Both the position numbers and the translations under genes were made by a program. A stretch of 64,000 nucleotides of DNA, taken from NCBI GenBank assembly GCA_002500745.1, contig DLST01000014.1, forward strand, positions 21,679 to 85,678, in the 5' to 3' direction. Every line of letters starts with the position of its first letter. Within the stretch, counting starts at the first letter, position 1. This stretch comes from Sphingobacterium sp. UBA7855. Lineage in GTDB: Bacteria; Bacteroidota; Bacteroidia; Sphingobacteriales; Sphingobacteriaceae. Below the pieces are notes generated by a model. It had not been told where the DNA came from and ran no database searches. It saw only the letters and a list, made by a program, of their open reading frames with translations. Positions 8,453 to 16,840 of this stretch are shown here, piece by piece.

Positions 8453-10603
8453 ATGAGATGCTGGCTTAATCTAATTTTCCTATTTATCTGTACATATAGT
8501 TCGCCTTGTTTTGGAGAGGTAATTATAGAACACCCAACGCAGCGTTTATTGATCGGATATGGCCTAGAACGCTACGAAGGCAATGGACAGCCTAATTTTG
8601 CAGACACTTCGGGTTCATCCTTCCAATCTTTGGGAAGCAAAGTCCCCAATTTAGGTACATCATCGTCTGATATTTGGCTCCGGTTGCCGATGATAAATAA
8701 GGGCAAAGATAAACTTGAGCTCCTTCTCGAGATCGCCTATCCTCTTCTTGACGAGGTCGAATTATTTATACCATCATCAGATGGGAGTTATAAATCGATC
8801 AAGCTGGGAGAGCATCGCCCTTTTTCGGCTAGAAAATATAAGGTACCCAATTACGCATTTGACATTCAATTAACAGGGAATAAGAAAACCATATTTTTTA
8901 TTCGAGTTAAGAGTACCGAACAGATCATTCTACCAATCTATTTAAGTAACGAACGAAGTTTCTTAAAAGAAATGAATGATGATAGCTTATTAAGCGGTAT
9001 TTATATCGGAATCGTCTGCATTATGGCAATATATAATTTATTTTTATTTTTCTCTGTTCGGGAGAGGGGCTATCTATATTATGTACTATATGTTCTCTGT
9101 GCAGGAATAACGCAAATGGGAATTAAAGGTTACAGTTTTCAATATTTATGGCCAAATTGGACATATTTCGCAACAAAAGGGCCGATTATTTTTGGATGTC
9201 TATCAGGATTATGTGCCTTACTTTTTGCAGATTCATTTCTCCAATTATCGAAAAATGCTCCTAGATCACGGCGTGTGATCACTTTTTTTATTGTCCTCTT
9301 TGCCATTGGTGTAATTCTTACGCTATTAAACCTTACACAACTGGCATTTACAGTGATGCAATTAACAACTGGAGCAGGGTCTTTATTCGTCCTTTACTTA
9401 TCCTATCGTGTGATGATAAGAGGCTATAAGCCCGCTAAATATTTTGTTTATGGTTGGACGGTTTTATTGTTGGGTTCAGTAGTATTCTTACTAAAGGACT
9501 ATGGCATCCTACAGTACAACGATTTTACAAGCAATGCTGTACAAATTGCTTCCGTTGTTGAAATGGCTCTATTATCATTCGGTCTCGCTTATAGTATCAA
9601 TATCTTAAAAGAAGAGAAAGAAGCGTCACAAGTCAGGGAATTAGCGATTTCATTAGAAAACGAAAGATTAATACGTGAGCAAAACATAGTGTTGGAACAA
9701 AAAGTGGATGAGCGGACACGTGAATTGACACAATCTAACGAGTCTCTACAGACCACGCTTACGCACCTAAAGGAAACACAATCTCAGCTTGTTGAGGCTG
9801 AAAAGATGGCGTCCCTTGGTCAGTTGACAGCCGGTGTTGCCCATGAAATCAATAACCCTATCAATTTTGTCACATCGAACGTTGCCCCATTAAAACGTGA
9901 CATAAAGATGATCTGGGAAACACTGGAGGAAGTGGAACGTATTGCCTTTAAAGAGGGTATATCGGATACGGAAAAACAAATTCAGATCAAAAAATTTAAA
10001 GACGATCTAGATATTGATTATTTAAAAACAGAGGTGGATTTTTTATTAAAAGGTATGCACGATGGAGCTCACCGTACCGCGGAAATAGTCAAAAGTTTAC
10101 GGATTTTTTCACGTGTGGATGAGGATACATTAAAATTTGCCGATCTGAATGAGGGACTTGAATCAACGATGGTTATTCTCAATAGTCTATTGAATAACAC
10201 AATAGAGGTTGATAAGATCTATGGAAATATGCCTAAAGTAGAATGTCATGCAGGTAAACTTAATCAAGTATTTCTGAATATTGTTACAAATGCTATTTAT
10301 GCTGTAAATAAAAAATTCAACCACGAAATCGGTGGAAAAATATATATTGAGACCGGAGTTTATAGCGATGATTCTTCAGTTTTTATTAAAATCGCCGATA
10401 ATGGTATTGGTATTCCAAAAGAAATTCATGAACGCATTTTTGAACCATTTTTTACAACGAAAGACGTCGGCGAGGGGACTGGTCTGGGAATGTCCATTGC
10501 CTACAATACTATTGCAAAACATCATGGTCGGATTGTTTTAGATTCAAAAGTGGGGCAGGGTACAAGTTTTACACTAATCATTCCAATTCAGCAGAATGAT
10601 TAG
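8453..10603 (+). CDS. 7TMR-DISM sensor histidine kinase
   Basis: 716 residues. Signal peptide (MRCWLNLIFLFICTY to CFG), a periplasmic 7TMR-DISMED2-like beta domain (about 25-170), seven transmembrane helices (about 180-385), a coiled-coil linker (about 390-445), then HisKA with H464 in AGVAHEINNP and a HATPase domain with N box NIVTNA, DNGIGIP and GEGTGLGM. DISM extracellular domains bind small molecules such as carbohydrates. The kinase has no receiver of its own; the next gene supplies one. ATG 8453 is preferred over GTG 8450 because it begins the signal peptide directly. The last codons form part of a long hairpin (separate feature). Confidence 0.92.
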   Translation: MRCWLNLIFLFICTYSSPCFGEVIIEHPTQRLLIGYGLERYEGNGQPNFADTSGSSFQSLGSKVPNLGTSSSDIWLRLPMINKGKDKLELLLEIAYPLLDEVELFIPSSDGSYKSIKLGEHRPFSARKYKVPNYAFDIQLTGNKKTIFFIRVKSTEQIILPIYLSNERSFLKEMNDDSLLSGIYIGIVCIMAIYNLFLFFSVRERGYLYYVLYVLCAGITQMGIKGYSFQYLWPNWTYFATKGPIIFGCLSGLCALLFADSFLQLSKNAPRSRRVITFFIVLFAIGVILTLLNLTQLAFTVMQLTTGAGSLFVLYLSYRVMIRGYKPAKYFVYGWTVLLLGSVVFLLKDYGILQYNDFTSNAVQIASVVEMALLSFGLAYSINILKEEKEASQVRELAISLENERLIREQNIVLEQKVDERTRELTQSNESLQTTLTHLKETQSQLVEAEKMASLGQLTAGVAHEINNPINFVTSNVAPLKRDIKMIWETLEEVERIAFKEGISDTEKQIQIKKFKDDLDIDYLKTEVDFLLKGMHDGAHRTAEIVKSLRIFSRVDEDTLKFADLNEGLESTMVILNSLLNNTIEVDKIYGNMPKVECHAGKLNQVFLNIVTNAIYAVNKKFNHEIGGKIYIETGVYSDDSSVFIKIADNGIGIPKEIHERIFEPFFTTKDVGEGTGLGMSIAYNTIAKHHGRIVLDSKVGQGTSFTLIIPIQQND

Positions 10604-10606
10604 TGT
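10571..10606 (+). repeat. perfect 13-bp inverted repeat over the kinase stop codon
   Basis: Arms ACACTAATCATTC (10571-10583) and GAATGATTAGTGT (10594-10606) are exactly complementary with a 10-base loop. The TAG stop at 10601-10603 lies in the right arm. No T-run follows, so it is not a standard terminator. It could limit read-through or protect the upstream mRNA between the kinase and the hybrid gene. Confidence 0.75.
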
Positions 10607-10684
10607 AACTATAAACTTAAAATAGTCAATTAACTATTATTTTTTCATATCTTTTGTAAGGGAATAAAACCATATAATAAAATT

Positions 10685-11770
10685 ATGCAGAGGGAGTTTG
10701 AAATACTATATATCGATGATGAAGCCAACAATTTAGTTAGCTTTAAAGCGAACTTTAGATACGATTATACGATCTATACAGCATCGAACACAACTGAAGC
10801 TGAAAAGATACTTCATACTCATCCGGATATCCGTATCATATTCTGCGATCAACGCATGCCTGATGAGATGGGCATTGATTTTTTACACCGCATAAAAAAA
10901 GACTTTCCAAAGCCAATCCGTATTCTTCTAACAGCTTACGCCAATATGGAAACTGTAATTGAAGCAGTCAATAAAGGACATATATTTAGATTTGTTCGTA
11001 AACCCTGGATGAATGAAGAGATTGTTTCGGCTATAGAAGAGGCAAATAAATTTTATGTTGCAAACTCCATGCTTGAAGTAAAAAATCGCGAGCTACAAAA
11101 GGCTTATGATGAATTAGATAAGTTTGCTTATAGCGTTAGCCACGATCTTCGTGATCCCTTGACCGGAGTTCTTTCCGCTGTGAAACTTGGACTGGAGTTT
11201 GACAGCGTAGACCGAATTCATGAGTTGCTCTCGCTAATGGATAGTTCATTAGTTAGTTTAGACGCCTATATTGACAGCCTACGTGACTATTATTTACTAA
11301 GAAGAGGCGAGCTACTGCTGTCCGAAATAAATTTTGAAGAGCTCTTCGGCAATATACGTCAATTTTACAGCATGTATACGCAAAACAAAGATGTAGCCTT
11401 TGAAATTTCAGTGGATCAAAAGGAGACTTTTAATGGAGACAAGGCGCTTCTTGAGCTCATTTTACATAATCTTCTTTCTAATGCTTTTAAATATCAAAGT
11501 AAGGGGCGAGAGAATCAATTCGTCAAGCTATCTGTTTTGGTATCACAACGTAAAGCCAAAATAGTTGTGAGCGACAATGGAATAGGGATATCGCCAGAAT
11601 ATGTTGACGATATATTCAAACTATTCTTTAGAGCTAGTGATCAAGCTAAAGGGATGGGGTTTGGACTCTACAATGTCCAAAATGCACTTTTGAAGCTCCA
11701 GGGAAAAATTGAAGTGCAATCACAACCCGATCAAGGAACAACTTTTACAGTCGTCATACCGAGCAAATAA
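10685..11770 (+). CDS. receiver-histidine kinase hybrid
   Basis: 361 residues, no membrane segment. Receiver at the N-terminus: D11-D12, phosphoacceptor D55 (IIFCDQRMPD), T83 and K106. HisKA follows with H153 in FAYSVSHDLRDPL, then a HATPase with NLLSNAFKY, DNGIGIS and GMGFGLYN. Order receiver-kinase suggests it is phosphorylated by an upstream kinase, probably the DISM kinase 81 bases upstream, and then controls its own kinase activity. The receiver is strikingly similar to that of the opposing gene at 11871 (both start with ILY[IV]DDE and share NNL and SFKA). There is no DNA-binding output. Confidence 0.9.
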   Translation: MQREFEILYIDDEANNLVSFKANFRYDYTIYTASNTTEAEKILHTHPDIRIIFCDQRMPDEMGIDFLHRIKKDFPKPIRILLTAYANMETVIEAVNKGHIFRFVRKPWMNEEIVSAIEEANKFYVANSMLEVKNRELQKAYDELDKFAYSVSHDLRDPLTGVLSAVKLGLEFDSVDRIHELLSLMDSSLVSLDAYIDSLRDYYLLRRGELLLSEINFEELFGNIRQFYSMYTQNKDVAFEISVDQKETFNGDKALLELILHNLLSNAFKYQSKGRENQFVKLSVLVSQRKAKIVVSDNGIGISPEYVDDIFKLFFRASDQAKGMGFGLYNVQNALLKLQGKIEVQSQPDQGTTFTVVIPSK

Positions 11771-11841
11771 TGCTTTCACAAACCATTATAGACGATGGAA
11801 AGCTTATCATCAAACTGCCAGAAAACATCAACAAAGCTTAA
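11770..11841 (+). CDS. possible 23-residue coupled small ORF
   Basis: ATG at 11770 uses the last A of the hybrid kinase TAA stop (TAATG), and the frame runs 23 codons to TAA at 11839-11841. The peptide begins MLSQTIIDDGKLIIKLPENI, with no membrane segment. Coupling geometry is the only support. It may equally be a chance reading frame in the convergent gap; two nearby AAGCTT palindromes at its end could form a weak bidirectional hairpin. Confidence 0.25.
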   Translation: MLSQTIIDDGKLIIKLPENINKA

Positions 11842-11870
11842 AAGCTTACTTTCCTAAACTTATCTCATTT

Positions 11871-12335
11871 TTACGAAAGTAGCTTCTGGCGTAACAAAAA
11901 CTCCAATTGGTCGTTAGAAGTCTCTAGCTGAGAGTTTGTCTCTACAATCTTTTGACGTTCTGCATATACATCATAAGCGCGCTGAATCGTCTGATCAAGC
12001 TCCTCTTCACTCCAAGGCTTATTGAGGTAATGAAAGATTTTTCCTTTATTAACGGCGTCAACAACAGCAGCCATGTCCGTATATCCTGTCAAAAGGATAC
12101 GCATAGGGGCAGCATTAATTTTAATAATCTGCTCTAAAAACTCTACACCAGTCATTTCTGGCATACGTTGATCCGTAATAATAATGTGTATTTGATTGTT
12201 TTTGACAATATCGATTGCATCAGCGCCACTAATGGCGGTAAATACAGTATACTTTAGCCGAAATGTCGCTTTAAAAGAAAACAAATTGTTTTCTTCATCA
12301 TCAACGTACAATATCGAAATCTTCTTGTCTTCCAT
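11871..12335 (-). CDS. receiver-only response regulator
   Basis: 154 residues: a single receiver with D12-D13, phosphoacceptor D55 (IIITDQRMPE), the threonine of LLTGYTD and the lysine of YLNKPW, followed by a short C-terminal coiled coil (VETNSQLETSNDQLEFLL) and no output domain. It converges on the hybrid kinase gene, and its receiver resembles that of the hybrid, so the two may compete for or relay phosphate from the same kinase (inference). A -7 box on the minus strand is at 12355-12362. Confidence 0.9.
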   Translation of the reverse strand: MEDKKISILYVDDEENNLFSFKATFRLKYTVFTAISGADAIDIVKNNQIHIIITDQRMPEMTGVEFLEQIIKINAAPMRILLTGYTDMAAVVDAVNKGKIFHYLNKPWSEEELDQTIQRAYDVYAERQKIVETNSQLETSNDQLEFLLRQKLLS

Positions 12336-12354
12336 AAGCTTATCTTCTGAAATA

Positions 12355-12362
12355 CAAATTTA
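12355..12362 (-). promoter_or_regulatory. -7 box for the receiver-only gene
   Basis: Plus-strand CAAATTTA reads TAAATTTG on the minus strand, matching TAnnTTTG, 19 bases before the ATG at 12335. No well-spaced -33 box was found. Confidence 0.45.
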
Positions 12363-12540
12363 CGCAATTAATTTCCTGAATTAATAACAGATTAAAGAGT
12401 TTTATGTTTTCCTAGCAGAAAATATTCGCTGACAAATTCAATAAGCGGATCTCATAGCCAAATTTTATAACCTCCCACGCTACTAATAATATTAAGCTAA
12501 AAATTGAAAAGAGTAAATTATCTCGTCGTTTTAGAAACAA

Positions 12541-12574
12541 AAAAAGCCATCCTACTCACGTAAAACGGCTTTTT
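12541..12574 (-). terminator. terminator after tRNA-Lys
   Basis: Arms AAAAAGCC (12541-12548) and GGCTTTTT (12567-12574) pair exactly. Read on the minus strand the hairpin ends in a T-run just after the tRNA gene. Confidence 0.7.
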
Positions 12575-12579
12575 GAAAG

Positions 12580-12652
12580 TGACCCCGCTGAGGCTCGAAC
12601 TCAGGACCCACAGATTAAGAGTCTGTTGCTCTACCAACTGAGCTACGAAGTC
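12580..12652 (-). tRNA. tRNA-Lys (anticodon CTT)
   Basis: 73 bases. The acceptor pairs GACTTCG with CGGGGTC (two wobbles), discriminator A, no encoded CCA. The anticodon stem ACAGA/TCTGT encloses loop CTCTTAA, giving anticodon CTT. The GGTTCGAGCC-type T arm appears as CTGAGTTCGAGCCTCAG. Confidence 0.93.
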
Positions 12653-13306
12653 ATTCGATAATCCAAATGTAAGCTTCACCGTAGAAAATATCAAGTGGAA
12701 AAGAATATTTCTTTCACTTTTATGACATTCAAGGGAGATTGCTAATGCATTTGTAATGATCATGCGGACTGTATAAAGAGTCCTAGAGTTTAATTGATCT
12801 TCCGCTTTATATTGTACTTTGTTTTTGAAACAGTCATCTTTCCCATAATCATTCGCCTAACTTGCATTGCTATCGGTTTATCCAAATGCATTGATTTCAT
12901 TTTTTCATTTACAACTTCCTAATCAACCATCTAAGAAAAATCCACAACTATCTTCTTACATTGACCATAGAAATGGCCTTGCCCCTGTGGAGTCATCTTA
13001 TCCCAATCTGCCGAGCAAGCCTTTTTTACCGCTAAAAGAATCTTTTTCATATGATCTCTTCTTTAGTTTTTTGGAAGGGATGCAACACAATTAGCAATTT
13101 CAAAATTAAATTAAAAAACCCATTAACACCTAATAGACAGAAACTTAAAAATAAAAAACCATTTAAATTCAGCTACTAATCTCCACAGTACATCCGTCAG
13201 AACTATATGAGTTAAATTATAGAATGAAAAGCGAAGAATAGCAAATACGACAAATGACTAGGTGCGAAAAAATATATTCAGGAAAAAAAAGCGTTGCAAA
13301 AGAATA
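12653..13306. other. gene-poor spacer
   Basis: About 650 bases between tRNA-Lys and the terminator of the tricorn-like gene. The only frame of any length (12867-13094, plus strand) needs a TTG start, is low in complexity and has no recognisable motif, so it is not called as a gene. No tRNA-like or repeated structure was seen. Confidence 0.5.
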
Positions 13307-13332
13307 GGCTGTCTAACAAAGTTGGACAGCCC
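13307..13332 (-). terminator. terminator of the first tricorn-like gene
   Basis: GGCTGTC (13307-13313) pairs with GACAGCC (13326-13332), extended by AAC/GTT around a 3-base loop with one mismatch. On the minus strand it is followed by a T-rich stretch, and it lies 33 bases beyond the stop codon at 13366. Confidence 0.7.
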
Positions 13333-13365
13333 ATTTTTATGAAATAATTCTAGTGGATAATAGCA

Positions 13366-16300
13366 TTATTTTATAGAACCTAGGATCTCCTTAATTGCTC
13401 TTTCCAATTGCGGATCCTTATTTTCCATCCGATCCTGGACTGTATTTTTCACAAGGATATCTGGTGCAACTCCAGTTTGCTCGAGATCCTGACCATCCAG
13501 GGTGTAACATCCCCAAGAAGGAAGTCGATAGTTTGATCCGTCAACTAAGCCTTTTGCTGACGTAAAAATAATCCAACGATAGGTCTCGTTACCAATGATT
13601 TTACCCAGTTTTAATGCCTTAAAGCCCGCTGCGGTCATTTCTGCATCGCTCAAAGATTGCTCATTAATTAACAGGACAATCGGTTTGGCTGCCGGTGCAA
13701 AATTACTTTGTGGTGCACGCTTACCGCCACGATATTGCCATTTTAGGTAAGGACGCTGAGACAAGAACCTTAAAACTTCATCATGAACATTTCCTCCTGT
13801 ATTATACCTTAAGTCTAAAATAATCCCCTGTTTGTTGTTCTCCTGCTCAGCCATGTCAATCAAAAAGCGTTGCAACTCGCTATCAGACATATTCTTCATA
13901 TGGGAATAAGCAATCTTGCTCCCGCTCAACTCGTCCACCCGACTACGATTGTCTCTAATCCATTGGTCATAAAGCAGATCTTTAAAAGCTACACTTGATA
14001 CCGGGCGAATATTTGTATTGATTTCCTTTCCCTTGCGATCGAGGGTCAATTGGATCTCTTCCTCCAAAGAAGGCCAGGTGAAATAATTATCTCGGTCGGC
14101 CTGTGTGTTTAATTTTGTTCCGTTGATAGCAACGAGGACATCCCCCTCTCGAATATCAACTTCCTTTTTTGCAGCCGGGCCATTTGGAACAATATAGCTA
14201 ACCCTGTAGGGGTTAGTGGAATCATAAAGTACACCGATTTCATTCGTCACAAAACCAAACGGTTTACGTTCTTCCTGCCCCATTGAACTAAAACCCAAAT
14301 GCGAAGAATTGAGTTCACCCAACATATCATTTAATAGGATACGCAAATCTGTCCGATCGTTTATCCCTGGAAGATACTGTTCATATCTCTTCTTAACAGC
14401 TACCCAATCTACCCCATGGAAGTGACTATCGTAGTAATTTTCCTCCAGATTGGCCCATGTTTCGTAAAACATTTGACTGAATTCCTTCTCAAGATCCCGA
14501 TTGAATTTAAAACTCATTGTGACCGCATCAAGTTTATTCAGATCCAGGTTATATTTCTGAATTGTTCCTCGGCTCAATACGAAGTATTTACCAGCAGCCT
14601 CTACAAATTGGCCCATGCCTCCATCAGCGACCTTTTCGGTTTTGGATGGAGTAAACAACTCATATACGGTACGATATGCACTATATTTCCCTTCGTGATT
14701 GGATGAATAGAACAAATAAGATTTATCTCCCTTTTGTATCACCAAAGGATCAGATTGTGTTCCAAATGCTGGACTGACTTGCTCAATTCGGTCACGTAAT
14801 CCTTCTAAATCCAATTGGACCAAAACGGCTTTCTTGACTTCGGCAGCTGGTGTTGAGGTTGACTTTACCTTGTCGGCACCAGTTTTCTTGTTATCCTTAG
14901 CAGCATTTTCCTTTTTAGTTGCACCAGTTTTATTTACTGTCGTATCTTTCTTTTCAGGTGTTATAAATAATTCATCAAACTTTGTGCTACGATAAGGTTG
15001 ATCAAAGTTGGTCAATGCCATCCGAAAAATACTTGAGTTTTGCATACCGGTAGGGTAGGACGGTTTGGTTCTATTGCTCGCAAAATAAATGTATTTGCCA
15101 TCAGGAGACCAATATGGTGCAGCCTCCGTAACACCTGTATTTGTCAAATTTGTCGTTTGCCCATTTTTCAGATTATGCACAAAGATATCTTGTTCAAAAT
15201 TGCGTATAGCCGTGAACAAAAGATAATTCCCGTCCGGAGAAAATGAAGGTGAAGAATTTTGAAACGCCCAGATTTCATCCTTAACTACCGTCTGGCTTTT
15301 CAAACTTGTCAAATCCAGTATACGAACTTCATCACGCCCGCTCAAGTATACAGCTTTTGTTTTATCTGCATTAAATGTAATGTCACGATTGTTACGCAGA
15401 TCTTTTGTCAATTGCTTTACCTCACCTTTGCCGTCTGCTGTGCGTGAAAACCAATTTTGATACCCTAGATACGTTTGGTTATAGAGCAATGTTTTACTGT
15501 CTTTAAGCCATTTAACTTCCATAATACGCTCGCCCTGACTTGGCATCTGACGAACAAACTTTCCTTCGATATCCGACACAAACAATTCCCCACGGGATAC
15601 GAACGCCAATTTTTTTCCGTCCGGAGCAACGTCGAAATTACTGATGTTACCTGAAATGTTAAACTCCTTCAACTTTCCTAAGACCTGGTTGCGGTTAAGG
15701 GCGATGCTAGGTTGCATTGTTTTCTTTGCATTGACATCGTAAATATAAAGTTGGTACCCCTTTTCAAATGCGACTTTACTACCATCTGCCGCGACGAACG
15801 GGCGTTTGATCGATTCTGGGAAAGAGGTCAATTGGGTTTTTGCCCTTCCCGCTATTTGATAGAGGTTGTACTCACCATTGCTTTCGTCGGACACATAATA
15901 TATATTTCCCTTCTGGTCTACTGTCGGCCAAAAATCTTTACCAATATAATCCGTATACTGGTGAAAAACTTTTGTTTTGGGATTATAAGCCTTAATATCT
16001 GGATTGAAAGCTCCTTTATAGCGTTTGCGGTTCACTGAACTATAACCTTCCCAGCTGTCATTGAACAATAATTCGCCTGATGGTGTGGGCACCACATTGC
16101 TGATATAATTAAAGATATGGGGAAACAATCTTGTTGCCGTTCCACCATTCAAGGCAACCTGAAAGGCACTCATTCTATTATAACGGGATGAGGTAAAATA
16201 AAGTGATTTACTATCCCAGCTCCAGCTGTCCACTTCATCCGAAGCATCATGATGAGTAAGCTGACGAATATCTCCACCCGCCAGCGGCATCACATAGATG

Positions 16301-16569
16301 TCCATATTACCATTTTGATTGGCCGAGAATGCCAGCCATTTTCCATCCGGAGAAATGCGCGGATTGATCTCGCTTCCTTCCATTCCGGTCAGCCGAACAG
16401 CAACCCCACCTTGACTGCCCACTTTCCAAAGGTCGCCTTCATAGCTAAATACCATTTCTTTACCATCGGGACTTAGTGTCGGATGGGATAGAAATGTGGG
16501 TTGCTGGGCAACAACAGAGGCTGTTCCAGCATAGGCCAGTAGTATACTTAAAAATAGTTTCTTTATCAT
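13366..16569 (-). CDS. tricorn-like S41 protease A
   Basis: 1067 residues from the ATG at 16569, chosen because it begins a signal peptide (MIKKLFLSILLAYAG to VVAQ) and a -7 box lies 33 bases upstream; the open frame runs to 16635. Order: TolB/WD40-like beta-propeller repeats with many SPDGK motifs (about 30-560), a Lys/Ala/Thr-rich linker, a core domain with NSSHLGF (possible Ser-His pair), a PDZ domain (IREGDVLVAINGTKL), then the S41 peptidase domain with GIILDLRYNTGGN, candidate nucleophile Ser in NEQSLSDAE and LEQTGVAPD. Tricorn proteases degrade peptides; the signal peptide makes this a periplasmic enzyme. A diverged second copy lies at 39757. Confidence 0.92.
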   Translation of the reverse strand: MIKKLFLSILLAYAGTASVVAQQPTFLSHPTLSPDGKEMVFSYEGDLWKVGSQGGVAVRLTGMEGSEINPRISPDGKWLAFSANQNGNMDIYVMPLAGGDIRQLTHHDASDEVDSWSWDSKSLYFTSSRYNRMSAFQVALNGGTATRLFPHIFNYISNVVPTPSGELLFNDSWEGYSSVNRKRYKGAFNPDIKAYNPKTKVFHQYTDYIGKDFWPTVDQKGNIYYVSDESNGEYNLYQIAGRAKTQLTSFPESIKRPFVAADGSKVAFEKGYQLYIYDVNAKKTMQPSIALNRNQVLGKLKEFNISGNISNFDVAPDGKKLAFVSRGELFVSDIEGKFVRQMPSQGERIMEVKWLKDSKTLLYNQTYLGYQNWFSRTADGKGEVKQLTKDLRNNRDITFNADKTKAVYLSGRDEVRILDLTSLKSQTVVKDEIWAFQNSSPSFSPDGNYLLFTAIRNFEQDIFVHNLKNGQTTNLTNTGVTEAAPYWSPDGKYIYFASNRTKPSYPTGMQNSSIFRMALTNFDQPYRSTKFDELFITPEKKDTTVNKTGATKKENAAKDNKKTGADKVKSTSTPAAEVKKAVLVQLDLEGLRDRIEQVSPAFGTQSDPLVIQKGDKSYLFYSSNHEGKYSAYRTVYELFTPSKTEKVADGGMGQFVEAAGKYFVLSRGTIQKYNLDLNKLDAVTMSFKFNRDLEKEFSQMFYETWANLEENYYDSHFHGVDWVAVKKRYEQYLPGINDRTDLRILLNDMLGELNSSHLGFSSMGQEERKPFGFVTNEIGVLYDSTNPYRVSYIVPNGPAAKKEVDIREGDVLVAINGTKLNTQADRDNYFTWPSLEEEIQLTLDRKGKEINTNIRPVSSVAFKDLLYDQWIRDNRSRVDELSGSKIAYSHMKNMSDSELQRFLIDMAEQENNKQGIILDLRYNTGGNVHDEVLRFLSQRPYLKWQYRGGKRAPQSNFAPAAKPIVLLINEQSLSDAEMTAAGFKALKLGKIIGNETYRWIIFTSAKGLVDGSNYRLPSWGCYTLDGQDLEQTGVAPDILVKNTVQDRMENKDPQLERAIKEILGSIK

Positions 16570-16602
16570 GTTATCTAGGAGGCTCATAATTTTTTGCCAA
16601 TA

Positions 16603-16610
16603 CAAAGTTA
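16603..16610 (-). promoter_or_regulatory. -7 box for the tricorn-like gene A
   Basis: CAAAGTTA on the plus strand reads TAACTTTG on the minus strand, a full TAnnTTTG match, 33 bases upstream of ATG 16569. This supports that start over the longer frame. Confidence 0.5.
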
Positions 16611-16813
16611 AAATAGGTAGTGAACAAACCACCATGAAATAAAGAAGATTTTTAATCCGATCGTGTTAAAATAAGTCAAAACAAATGTGTCGCACATAAT
16701 TATTTTCTGCTTAGACCGACAATAAAGTAGCAGCATATTAACGTACCTATCTCGAAATCTAAAAGTTTACGTATTTTTTGACTCAATATATTCTTTAATG
16801 AAATACTTATCCT

Positions 16814-16821
16814 TAACTTTG
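16814..16821 (+). promoter_or_regulatory. -7 box for the MFS gene
   Basis: TAACTTTG matches TAnnTTTG and leaves a leader of roughly 12-15 bases before the ATG at 16841. No matched -33 box was found. Confidence 0.5.
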
Positions 16822-16840
16822 CACCCTCAAATCAGAAACT

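Noticed and set aside
12867..13094. 75-codon plus-strand frame in the spacer after tRNA-Lys
   Set aside because: Needs a TTG start, has no recognisable motif and looks like chance in AT-rich DNA.
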